Below, in pieces: positions 8,627 to 16,004 of a stretch of 33,818 nucleotides of DNA; position 1 is the first letter of the stretch; each line of letters opens with the position of its first letter. The DNA comes from an uncultured Bacteroidota bacterium (lineage in GTDB: Bacteria; Bacteroidota; Bacteroidia; Bacteroidales; WCHB1-69), in assembly GCA_902802755.1 (NCBI GenBank), contig CADCNH010000013.1:43322-77139 (forward strand). The letters are read 5' to 3'. The position numbers and the translations under genes were made by a program. The notes under the pieces are model-generated. The model was not told where the DNA came from and made no database searches. It saw only the letters and a list, made by a program, of their open reading frames with translations.

Positions 8627-10069
8627 TTAATCACGGATACAGCGAACTGAGAGTCCGTCTTCCTTGAAGTGACCAAACACCTCCACATAAACTTTATCGA
8701 AATACAAATTGTAGGACAAAAGGATAGTATCCCACCGATCAGAAGTGCTTGCAAAACATGCATGTTGACCAAATTCAGGCCAAGTCCCATTACGGTAGAT
8801 ACCGGCAGGATAAGCGGAAAAACCCGTGGCATTATTCGTATTCTGATCATTCCCCACGCAACAAGTTTGTTCACACAAATCCCAACAGTCAGCCGCCGCC
8901 AATGACTTACCCACATTAATATTGGTGTCTCCGCATATAAAAACATTCTGTTCTCTCACACACATTCTCAACTCGTTCCACTCATAAAAGCTGGGTACAT
9001 GCCAACCATCTGGACAAATGCCCTGAACACCACTGGGAAGATCATAACTACTACTATCACCATGCATCAACGCTGACCAGTTGTACAAGTAACCATATAC
9101 CGACACATTACTACTGTCATTATTCGGGGCGTAGCGATATGGATTAGGATTTGCATCATTCCCGTAACCATTTAACATATATACAGGATTAGGGTCTAGC
9201 AGAATGGAGTCACCGTTGGCGAAACGCGTAGTGCGAAGGTTCTCCTTCATCCAACACTGGTTGCCCAGCTGAACCGTATGGTAAACATTGCCATCTATGT
9301 CGGTCACCGTAGGACTACCGGGACAAGGCTGACCATCTATCGCAGTGGGAGAGACGACAAAGCGCAACATGACGGTTTGCGACACTTCCTGGACTTGCTC
9401 CACACTGAAACTCACCACTTCTTCGCTATTGACTGTAGCATAACCCACATACATCATCTGGTCACCCAAGTGGAAAGGATTGGTAGATAAACCTTTGGGA
9501 GTGCCTTTCGGAGTGGGTGATACAGATGCCGTGAACGGTGTCACCACATCGCTGGTGATAACAATTTCATCCTTGCCTCCATTGCCTTGGTTCACCATTT
9601 TGACGGATGAAGACCGCCCGTTCATCCGTGCTGTCAAGAAGTATACACCTGCGGTGGACAGGGTGACACGCAATTGATGGATACCTGCTTGGAAAAATGC
9701 ACGTCTGTACATCCCTACAACGCGACCACTTAAATCAGTAATTTCCACTAACACATCACCTGTTTCTGGCACCATCAATGTTGCATACGTGGTGCCACTA
9801 AACGGATTAGGGTTGTTTTGTGATAATTGCAAAGACGCGCCACGGCACGTCTCCACATCACCAATACCCACACCGACCTGCAATGTCAGTACCGTATCGG
9901 GCCAATACAGGGTTTCCTGCCATCCTTCCGTAATATTATTGATCACCACCCTATCCAGCTGTACATAATGCTCATTGGTATCGCATGCCGTAAAGGTTAC
10001 TGTTACTGTCTGTGCATAAAATGACAAACACAACAGGACTAAAAACACACTCAATAGTATTCTTTTCAT
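8627..10069 (-). CDS. FISUMP-domain protein with an internal T9SS-CTD-like domain
   Basis: A 480-residue exported protein (signal peptide MKRILLSVFLVLLCLSFYAQ). Residues 20-75 form a small domain of unknown role. Residues 84-160 (LSQNNPNPFSGTT, VEITDLSGRVV, STAGVYFLTARMNG) look like a type IX secretion C-terminal sorting domain, but placed internally. Residues 255-480 form a Fibrobacter succinogenes major paralogous (FISUMP) domain with TDIDGNVYHTVQLGNQCWM, KENLRTTRFANG and CPDGWHVPS. FISUMP proteins are abundant surface or secreted proteins of unknown function. Codons 73-81 overlap a degenerate copy of the palindrome seen after gyrA. The gene is separated from the upstream hydrolase by a 75-bp tandem repeat. 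No enzymatic motif is visible. Confidence 0.9.
   Translation of the reverse strand: MKRILLSVFLVLLCLSFYAQTVTVTFTACDTNEHYVQLDRVVINNITEGWQETLYWPDTVLTLQVGVGIGDVETCRGASLQLSQNNPNPFSGTTYATLMVPETGDVLVEITDLSGRVVGMYRRAFFQAGIHQLRVTLSTAGVYFLTARMNGRSSSVKMVNQGNGGKDEIVITSDVVTPFTASVSPTPKGTPKGLSTNPFHLGDQMMYVGYATVNSEEVVSFSVEQVQEVSQTVMLRFVVSPTAIDGQPCPGSPTVTDIDGNVYHTVQLGNQCWMKENLRTTRFANGDSILLDPNPVYMLNGYGNDANPNPYRYAPNNDSSNVSVYGYLYNWSALMHGDSSSYDLPSGVQGICPDGWHVPSFYEWNELRMCVREQNVFICGDTNINVGKSLAAADCWDLCEQTCCVGNDQNTNNATGFSAYPAGIYRNGTWPEFGQHACFASTSDRWDTILLSYNLYFDKVYVEVFGHFKEDGLSVRCIRD
9832..9853. repeat. Degenerate GAGACG-type palindrome inside the FISUMP gene
   Basis: This 22-bp segment resembles the palindrome at 4602-4623: on the minus strand it begins GAGACGTGCC and ends CGCGTCTT, with three transition mismatches between arms. 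The preceding bases (TATTGGT then GATGTG) are also shared with the flank of the gyrA copy. It is translated in frame within GDVETCRGASLQ. Confidence 0.6.
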
Positions 10070-10099
10070 TATTGCTTTATTTTTTCAACCACCTTTTAT

Positions 10100-10262
10100 C
10101 CTTCAAACACCCGTTGGGCTATTGTTTTGTTTCTTCCGTGCGGCTGCCACGATGTGACAGCCCTACATTCTTACCCTTCAAACACCCGTTGGGCTATTGT
10201 TCTGTTTCTTCCATGCGGCTGCCACAATGTGACAGCCCTACTTTCACGCCCTTCGTGCACCC
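10100..10262. repeat. 75-bp tandem repeat, two full copies plus partial third
   Basis: Copies at 10100-10174 and 10175-10249 differ at about seven of 75 positions; a third copy breaks off after about 13 bases (10250-10262). Each unit starts CCTTCAAACACCCGTTGGG and holds a hairpin GGCTGCCAC / GTGACAGCC with a short loop. It lies between the hydrolase stop and the FISUMP start, so the transcript would carry two hairpins. The short plus-strand frame across it has no family features and is not called. Confidence 0.95.
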
Positions 10263-10278
10263 TTTTCAGAAAGGAAAA

Positions 10279-11988
10279 TTATTTGCTTTTGGTAACGAAT
10301 TTGTTGATTTTCTGATTGAATTCCGCATCATTGTTCAAGAGCCCCGTCACGGATAGACTGTACTTCGGAGCATCTTTCAGCAAACGGATTTCCACTTCTT
10401 CAGGTGATTCCCGAAGGATAATACCGCCGTCAAGAGTCCACTGTGCACGCTTCACTTCTGTTGTAGTGACATGAAAGACAGTATTATCTTGCTGTTTAAG
10501 CCGCACATCATATACCAAATCGTCATACAAGAACTTGGTCACCTTGTCTTGAATGAAATAGAACACGCTATTCAACTTACGATCCTTATCTTTCCAAGCG
10601 GCATGTCCCAGACTGTCCAAAGGATAAAATTCCTGATGCACGCCTTTGGATTTCAGCACTTCGTTAATTTTCTGCGAGCCATACATTTCATCAAAGTAAA
10701 CACCACTCAACTGACCTTTGCCTTTTTTTCCGTTCAGCTGTGAAAAAGGAAGGCCTTTGTCATACGGTACCACCTGGTCGGCTGTACCATGGAAAGAGAT
10801 CGTCGGCAAAGGGTTGGCGCTCACCTCATCCAACTCATAAACCGCTCCCCACATATTGATTAGCCCTTTTATCTTGAACTCATCTTTCAAGTCATTGCCC
10901 GACTCATATAAGGATCCGTATTTTCCCTGAAAACGCTTTTTTGTCGTTGACTTGGGGCGGTTGTCATTAGACATATACACCATATTCATAGCCGTAATGG
11001 AGCCGGCACTGGAGCCTCCAATATACATGCATTCCTTGTCAATACCATATTTATCGGCATGATGAGTCAAGTAACGCATGGCGGCGTGGGCATCCTGAAT
11101 CGCCTTATAACCACAACGTTGTATAGACGCCTTCGACAATTCAAAGCCCATACGATAATTCAGCGACACGGCCACATACCCCAAGGAAGCCCAATGGGTA
11201 CACTGGGCCACCATTTCTTTGTCGTGCTTGTCGCCGAAGAAAAAAGCGCCACCATGTATGAGCACCACCAAGGGACGCTTTGTCAAACTATCACCACGAG
11301 GCGTATATACATCCATGGTCAAGGCAAGATTCTTGGTAGCAGATGCTTTGAAAAGGTACGGCAAGACGGCCTTGGCAATACCCTCATCTTCTGCTACGGC
11401 CAAGGATGTCCATGGTCCTATGGCATGGCCATACACGACATCCTGCTGACAATCGACCTCAAACACTTTTTTCTTATATCGATTAGAGCTAATCTTCCCT
11501 TTTCCAGTCTCATACTTTTGGAAATCAAAATAGACAATTTCCGAAACCGCTCTTCTCGGATGTTTCTCTATTTGAATGAAAGCGCCATTTATTCTTTTCT
11601 TATTAGTCTGATACTTCGTCTCAAAAAAGAAATCCTCATCACCCCCTTCCCATTTATAGGCATTCCCCTCGGTGGTGACACAAAAAGCCACAGGCTTAAG
11701 GTAAAGATTGACTGAATCTATCACATAATAAGTTCCTTCCAACTTATCTTCACTACTGTAATCCAAGCGGACATATACCTGGTTTGAGCCAAAACGTCCA
11801 AGATAAGTATTCTTGGTATCAAATACAGTCAAAATAGCAGGACCTTCAGGATTCACAAGGGAAAACTGCTCGTCCTCGGCAATTTCTTCCAATGGAGTAT
11901 TTTTCGACAATGTTTTTTTTCCGTCACAGGAAGCAAACAGTGTTAAAAAAAACAAAATGGCAATGGTAAGGAACCGTCTATTTAACAT
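10279..11988 (-). CDS. Lipoprotein alpha/beta hydrolase (carboxylesterase-like)
   Basis: A 569-residue protein with a lipobox (LFAS-Cys21), so probably a membrane-anchored lipoprotein. Residues 40-200 form a divergent N-terminal domain of unknown role. The catalytic domain (about 220-510) has the oxyanion-hole motif HGG at 245-247 (VVLIHGGAFFFGDKHD), nucleophile Ser327 in GGSSAGS, Asp404 in FHGTADQVVP and His462 in SLGHAAWKD, a complete esterase/lipase triad. The substrate is unknown; acyl or acetyl esters, for example on polysaccharides, are plausible. The start overlaps the end of rpe by 11 bp, indicating co-expression. The 75-bp tandem repeat follows its stop. Confidence 0.88.
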   Translation of the reverse strand: MLNRRFLTIAILFFLTLFASCDGKKTLSKNTPLEEIAEDEQFSLVNPEGPAILTVFDTKNTYLGRFGSNQVYVRLDYSSEDKLEGTYYVIDSVNLYLKPVAFCVTTEGNAYKWEGGDEDFFFETKYQTNKKRINGAFIQIEKHPRRAVSEIVYFDFQKYETGKGKISSNRYKKKVFEVDCQQDVVYGHAIGPWTSLAVAEDEGIAKAVLPYLFKASATKNLALTMDVYTPRGDSLTKRPLVVLIHGGAFFFGDKHDKEMVAQCTHWASLGYVAVSLNYRMGFELSKASIQRCGYKAIQDAHAAMRYLTHHADKYGIDKECMYIGGSSAGSITAMNMVYMSNDNRPKSTTKKRFQGKYGSLYESGNDLKDEFKIKGLINMWGAVYELDEVSANPLPTISFHGTADQVVPYDKGLPFSQLNGKKGKGQLSGVYFDEMYGSQKINEVLKSKGVHQEFYPLDSLGHAAWKDKDRKLNSVFYFIQDKVTKFLYDDLVYDVRLKQQDNTVFHVTTTEVKRAQWTLDGGIILRESPEEVEIRLLKDAPKYSLSVTGLLNNDAEFNQKINKFVTKSK

Positions 11989-12631
11989 TTTTTAATCGAC
12001 TGATAATTTCTGTTGGGTTATCTTTTGAGAAGATAGCGTTGCCGGCCACCAACACATCCGCACCTGCATCCACAAGAGCCTGGGCATTAGACAAATCCAC
12101 TCCTCCATCCACTTCTATCAAGCATTCCGACTTGTTGCGTTTAATCATCGCCTTCAGTTCAGCAATACGGTGCAAGCTACGCTCAATGAAACGCTGTCCA
12201 CCAAAGCCAGGATTTACTGACATAATCAGCACCATATCCACATCGTTGATAACATCCTCCAGGCCTGCCACAGGGGTATGAGGATTAAGGGCCACACCTG
12301 CCAACATATCTGCATTTTTGATTTGATAAATGGTACGATGCAAATGGGTACATGCCTCCCAATGCACGGTTAGGATGTCGGCACCCATTTCTTTGAAGCG
12401 TTCCACATAACGCTCGGGTTGCACAATCATCAGGTGCACATCGAGGGGTTTCTCCGCCATGGAACGGATGGCTTTAACCAGCGGCATACCATACGAAATA
12501 TTAGGCACAAAGACACCGTCCATGATGTCTAAATGGAACCAGTCGGCTTCTGATTCGTTCACCATCTGTATATCTTTAGCCAGATGGCAGAAATCAGCGG
12601 AAAGCATTGAGGGAGAGATTAAAGGATTCAT
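11978..12631 (-). CDS. rpe: Ribulose-phosphate 3-epimerase
   Basis: Interconverts ribulose 5-phosphate and xylulose 5-phosphate in the cytoplasmic pentose phosphate pathway. The 217-residue TIM-barrel protein has the usual length and all signature elements: ISPSMLSADF at the start, HLDIMDG at 33-39, DVHLM at 64-68, VNPGFGGQ near 139-146 and the catalytic EVDGG at 173-177 (Asp175). Its 3' end overlaps the lipoprotein hydrolase start by 11 bp. A G-rich repeat array begins only three bases upstream of its ATG, where no conventional promoter is visible. Confidence 0.97.
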   Translation of the reverse strand: MNPLISPSMLSADFCHLAKDIQMVNESEADWFHLDIMDGVFVPNISYGMPLVKAIRSMAEKPLDVHLMIVQPERYVERFKEMGADILTVHWEACTHLHRTIYQIKNADMLAGVALNPHTPVAGLEDVINDVDMVLIMSVNPGFGGQRFIERSLHRIAELKAMIKRNKSECLIEVDGGVDLSNAQALVDAGADVLVAGNAIFSKDNPTEIISRLKNVK

Positions 12632-12633
12632 AT

Positions 12634-12833
12634 TTAGGGGTTAGGTTTTAGGGGTTAGGGGTTAGGGGTCAGAGATCAGGGGTCAGAGATCAGGGGTCAG
12701 AGATCAGGGGTCAGGGGTCAGGGGTTAGGAATCAAGGGTGAGAAGGTGAGAAGGTTTAGGGGTTAAATTTATACATGTATTACACTAATCACTAACACCT
12801 GACTACTGATCACTGACCACTGACCACTAGCAC
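12634..12833. repeat. Heptamer repeat block with 14-bp tandem units and G-runs
   Basis: The left part (12634-12760) reads GG on the plus strand: several TTAGGGG words, then three exact tandem copies of GGTCAGAGATCAGG (12667-12680, 12681-12694, 12695-12708), then GGTCAGGGGTCAGGGGTTAGG. The right part (12783-12833) is the opposite polarity (CTAATCACTAACACCTGAC and CTGACCACTGACCAC). The two arms therefore form an interrupted inverted array between rpe and the asparaginase gene. The runs of GGGG could form a G-quadruplex. No gene is present. Confidence 0.9.
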
Positions 12834-13862
12834 CTATTTAGTGGTCATTTCGCCGCACATGGTGTGCTGGAGCCAGAAGCGGATTTCATCATCGGGCATA
12901 TCGGTGCCGAAGAGGTACATCATCTTGGTAACAGCCGCCTCAGTAGTCATGTCGCCTCCGCTGATCACGCCGCTTTTATCCAGACCCACACTGGTTTCAT
13001 ACAAGCCCATCTTCACGCCACCGCCATCTTTGCACTGACTCACATTCAGAATTATCACCCCACGATCGGTAGCTTCTTTGATCAGGTTCAGAAATTCTTT
13101 GTCGGATGGGGCATTACCCGCACCAAAAGTTTCCATCACCACTCCGCGTAAATCCGGAATAGACAGCACTGAACGCACCATATTGAGGGAAATGCCCGGG
13201 TATAGTTTCAGCAAAGCAATATTGTCATTCAGATTTTTATGCACTCGCAGCGGTTTCTTTTCTGACTGATGAATGAAAAAGTCATTGTAATGAATAGTGA
13301 CGCCGACATTAGCCAGACGATGATAATTTGGAGAAGCGAAGGCACTAAACTCCTCAGCATTAGCCTTATACGTTCTATTACCGCGGAAGAGAGAATTGTC
13401 GAAATAGATACACACCTCCTGGATACGAGGTTCTCCCGCGCATTCATCCGCTGCAATTTCCACTGCGGTCACAATATTGTCACGTCCATCAGTACGCACA
13501 GCACCCAATGGCAGTTGCGAGCCCGTCAGGATCACGGGTTTTGCCAAGTTTTCCAACATAAAGCTCAAGGCAGAAGCCGTATAGGACATGGTGTCGGTGC
13601 CATGCAGTATGACAAAGCCATCATACAATTTATAATTATCTCCTATCATGGTAGCCAGTCGCACCCAAAAATCAGGGTTAGTGTCAGAGGAGTCAATCAG
13701 AGGCAAAAGCGTTTTGAATTCGATATCGGCATTCAACAGCTTCAGCATTGGCAAATGGCTGTAAATGTCGTTGAATTCAAAAGGTTCGAGGGCCCCGTTG
13801 TCGGGATTGTGCATCATGCCGATGGTGCCGCCGGTATATATCAACAATATTTTTTTCTTCAT
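12834..13862 (-). CDS. ansA: Type I (cytoplasmic) L-asparaginase
   Basis: Hydrolyses asparagine to aspartate and ammonia. The 342 residues begin MKKKILLIYTGGTIGMMHNP, carrying the nucleophile motif TGGTIG (10-15, Thr13) and no signal peptide, followed by the second motif HGTDTM (87-92, Thr-Asp pair) and VILTGSQLPLGAVRTDGRDN. The length and lack of export signal fit the type I AnsA group. The stop codon abuts a CC-type heptamer array and a -7 promoter element lies 26 bases upstream of the start, so it is probably transcribed alone. Confidence 0.95.
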   Translation of the reverse strand: MKKKILLIYTGGTIGMMHNPDNGALEPFEFNDIYSHLPMLKLLNADIEFKTLLPLIDSSDTNPDFWVRLATMIGDNYKLYDGFVILHGTDTMSYTASALSFMLENLAKPVILTGSQLPLGAVRTDGRDNIVTAVEIAADECAGEPRIQEVCIYFDNSLFRGNRTYKANAEEFSAFASPNYHRLANVGVTIHYNDFFIHQSEKKPLRVHKNLNDNIALLKLYPGISLNMVRSVLSIPDLRGVVMETFGAGNAPSDKEFLNLIKEATDRGVIILNVSQCKDGGGVKMGLYETSVGLDKSGVISGGDMTTEAAVTKMMYLFGTDMPDDEIRFWLQHTMCGEMTTK

Positions 13863-13887
13863 ACTAATTAATGCTTAAACCAATCTG

Positions 13888-13895
13888 CAAAGATA
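13888..13895 (-). promoter_or_regulatory. Putative -7 promoter element of the asparaginase gene
   Basis: The minus strand reads TATCTTTG, an exact TAnnTTTG match followed by C. A TTTG lies 22 bases further upstream within the first AT-rich repeat unit (CAAA at 13918-13921 on the plus strand) and could serve as the -33 element. Confidence 0.65.
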
Positions 13896-13898
13896 CGA

Positions 13899-14153
13899 AA
13901 AATAATTTGCAAATTAGCAAATTAGAAAATGTGCTAATTATATTAACAAGGAGGGTCTCGCACTTCGCGTTCAAGGGGAGTGATGCTTCGCATCAGGGGA
14001 GTCTCGCCACACTCGAGGGGAGATTCATAATATACTGATTAACAATGTACTAATGTGCCAATTAAACTAGTTAATTAGCGAATTAGTTAATGTGCAAACT
14101 AATCCAGAAGTTTCGTTAAGACGTCAAGGCATTAAGACATGCACTGCGTGCAT
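13899..14153. repeat. Intergenic repeat block with small hairpins
   Basis: No gene is visible between the asparaginase start and the next stop (356 bp). Octamer words (TTAGCAAA) occupy 13905-13925. A G-rich segment at 13951-14022 has three GGGGAG words spaced 21 bp apart and a perfect hairpin TGATGC-TTC-GCATCA at 13981-13995. AT-rich words follow at 14036-14100; TAATGTGCCAATTAAACT also occurs at about 7402-7419. A second hairpin ATGCAC-TGC-GTGCAT lies at 14139-14153. Confidence 0.8.
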
Positions 14154-14161
14154 TCGTGTAG

Positions 14162-14196
14162 AAAAAAACGGGCAGAGGATTGTCCTCCGCCCGTTT
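14162..14196 (-). terminator. Rho-independent terminator of the thioredoxin-fold gene
   Basis: On the minus strand a long GC-rich hairpin (AAACGGGC arm, GAGGA arm, 3-base loop, one internal mismatch) is followed by seven T. It lies 22 bases beyond the stop of the secreted thioredoxin-fold protein. Confidence 0.92.
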
Positions 14197-14218
14197 CGTT
14201 TATGATGAATAGAAAGTG

Positions 14219-15892
14219 TTATTCCTTAACGATCTTTCTAACAACCAATCCTTCTTCGGTCTGCATATTCAGCATATAAATACCATCAGACAGATCGCTA
14301 ACATTGATGCTGCTGCCAACGGTGGTGAGGGTCTTCACCAGCTTACCATTCACATCATACACATCGATTTGGTTGATAGCCTTGTCATAGTTGATATTCA
14401 GCACATCCTTCACAGGGTTCGGGAAGATAGCGAGACCGCCTTCTTCAACATCTTCTATACCCACAGGGCTGTTCAAAATTTCGATATTATCAACAAAGAC
14501 ATTGTTGCCATAATCAGAAGTAAAGACAAATTTGATAATTACGTTTGGCTGATTAGCACATTCGGTCAAATTTAACCATGCGGTCTGATATTGAGCTGCT
14601 GTAGCGTTAAATTCGCCTGAACCGCTTGTCACCGTTGCCAGTTGTGCACCTGACTTTTCCCAAACAGTAGTCCAAGTATTGCCGCAGTCGGTTGAAACCT
14701 TCACTTGTAGTTTATCGTTGCTGCTTTGATAACGACGGTGTGCATAGTTAAACTTCAAAGAAGGAGTTGAAGTACTGGAGAAGTTCATCAACGGAGCATA
14801 TAACTCACCTGTTGTGCCACTTGAAGCATAATAAGCACGGAGACGCAAAGCACCATTGTAAACACCGAAATAGCCACCTGTATTATCCACTGCTGACCAA
14901 TCGTTCAAATTACTGCTTGAGAAATTCTGAGTAGCGGTGCTGATATTTGAGCTCACCTGCGCACTGAAAGTTTCAGTATGGCTATTATAAGAAGAGCCTT
15001 CGTCTGTTTGACCGTTCACATCGACAATCTCAACCGTCAATGTATGCTGGCCATTGTCTGAACCTGTAATCGCAGGCAGTGTCACCAGTTCTTTATCAAA
15101 CTGAGCCAAGTTGCCGGTCCAGTTCAAGGTTTGCACATCATTACCATGAGTTACACGCAAAGTAGCCGAGGTCAAATTAGCTGAGCCCATATTTTGCAAC
15201 TCAATTTGAGGTTGTACATTAAGGTCGCAGTAATACACATTACTAGTGATTCTGCCAATACCCAAAGCGGCATCATTAGTATGGTTCCAAGCAGGGCATT
15301 TAGTGTTGATAAATCCATGAAAAGTAGCGGATTCATCACCACCATTACGATCCAGTTCAAAAATCATTCTGTTAGGGCAAATCATGTAAAGAGTCGGGAA
15401 ATAATGGATATCATATCCACTGTGGAAGGAGTTGTAATTAGTTGGATAATTAGGAGCTAAACGCAAGGGAATAACGGGATAAGGCACCAACTCTGTGCTG
15501 CTTCCATAACTATGAGTACAGTCCCAGTAACTGGAGCCGGCACTACCATTGATAGCAGCCCAGCTATTGCCCGTTTGAGCACCTTCTACGAAAAGAACAC
15601 GGGAATCATTCACAGCACTGTTGGGACCATAATTGTTGTAAATGCTCTCTAATGTTCCGGTTTGGTGGAAATTATAGCATGGACCACAAGTAGTCGCAGA
15701 CACGTCGATATAGACAGTCTTGTAGTCATTCAACATACTGTACAGATTAATGGTCTGACTGGTAATCATTTCACCTGTCGTTTTATCAATCTCATAAAGA
15801 CTGAAATCCGGAGCGGTGGAACCGGCTGGCAATTGGGCGTAAGAGAATGCCATCATGGCCATAGCGGCGAAAAGGGTAAAGATTTTTTTCAT
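14219..15892 (-). CDS. Secreted thioredoxin-fold protein with T9SS sorting domain
   Basis: A 557-residue protein beginning with a signal peptide (MKKIFTLFAAMAMMAFSYAQ). Residues 22-200 form a thioredoxin/TlpA-like domain with a redox CGPC motif at 69-72 (SATTCGPCYNFHQ). The middle has beta-sandwich, jelly-roll-like regions (for example residues around VFVDNIEILN). The last 76 residues (FPNPVKDVLNI, VYDVNGKLV, DLSDGIYML, VRKIVKE) are a typical type A T9SS C-terminal sorting domain, implying export across the outer membrane and surface anchoring or release. Substrate unknown. I use the ATG at 15892 because the longer frame would start upstream of the -7 element. A strong terminator follows. Confidence 0.88.
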   Translation of the reverse strand: MKKIFTLFAAMAMMAFSYAQLPAGSTAPDFSLYEIDKTTGEMITSQTINLYSMLNDYKTVYIDVSATTCGPCYNFHQTGTLESIYNNYGPNSAVNDSRVLFVEGAQTGNSWAAINGSAGSSYWDCTHSYGSSTELVPYPVIPLRLAPNYPTNYNSFHSGYDIHYFPTLYMICPNRMIFELDRNGGDESATFHGFINTKCPAWNHTNDAALGIGRITSNVYYCDLNVQPQIELQNMGSANLTSATLRVTHGNDVQTLNWTGNLAQFDKELVTLPAITGSDNGQHTLTVEIVDVNGQTDEGSSYNSHTETFSAQVSSNISTATQNFSSSNLNDWSAVDNTGGYFGVYNGALRLRAYYASSGTTGELYAPLMNFSSTSTPSLKFNYAHRRYQSSNDKLQVKVSTDCGNTWTTVWEKSGAQLATVTSGSGEFNATAAQYQTAWLNLTECANQPNVIIKFVFTSDYGNNVFVDNIEILNSPVGIEDVEEGGLAIFPNPVKDVLNINYDKAINQIDVYDVNGKLVKTLTTVGSSINVSDLSDGIYMLNMQTEEGLVVRKIVKE

Positions 15893-15929
15893 AATAATTA
15901 ATTTAAGTGAATAATCATTTTTTGAATTG

Positions 15930-15937
15930 CAAAGATA
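15930..15937 (-). promoter_or_regulatory. Putative -7 element for the thioredoxin-fold gene
   Basis: The minus strand reads TATCTTTG followed by CAA, an exact -7 match 38 bases upstream of the ATG at 15892. No clear -33 TTTG at the expected distance. Confidence 0.6.
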
Positions 15938-15974
15938 CATAATTTTTTTATAGATAAGGCATTGAAAAAAATAT

Positions 15975-15982
15975 TATTTTTG
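15975..15982 (+). promoter_or_regulatory. Putative -7 element for nhaD
   Basis: TATTTTTG followed by C matches TAnnTTTG and ends 22 bases before the nhaD ATG at 16005. With the minus-strand element at 15930-15937 it forms a compact divergent promoter region. Confidence 0.6.
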
Positions 15983-16004
15983 CACACAAAAAAAATTCTG
16001 CCCC

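Noticed and set aside
10012..10356. 114-codon plus-strand frame over the 75-bp tandem repeat
   Set aside because: Its length follows from the 75-bp period being a multiple of three; it is antisense to two good genes and has no recognised domain.
12634..12760. TTAGGGG runs as telomere-like sequence
   Set aside because: They mix with GGTCAG and GGTTACA heptamers and lie inside a normal gene string, so a chromosome end is not supported.
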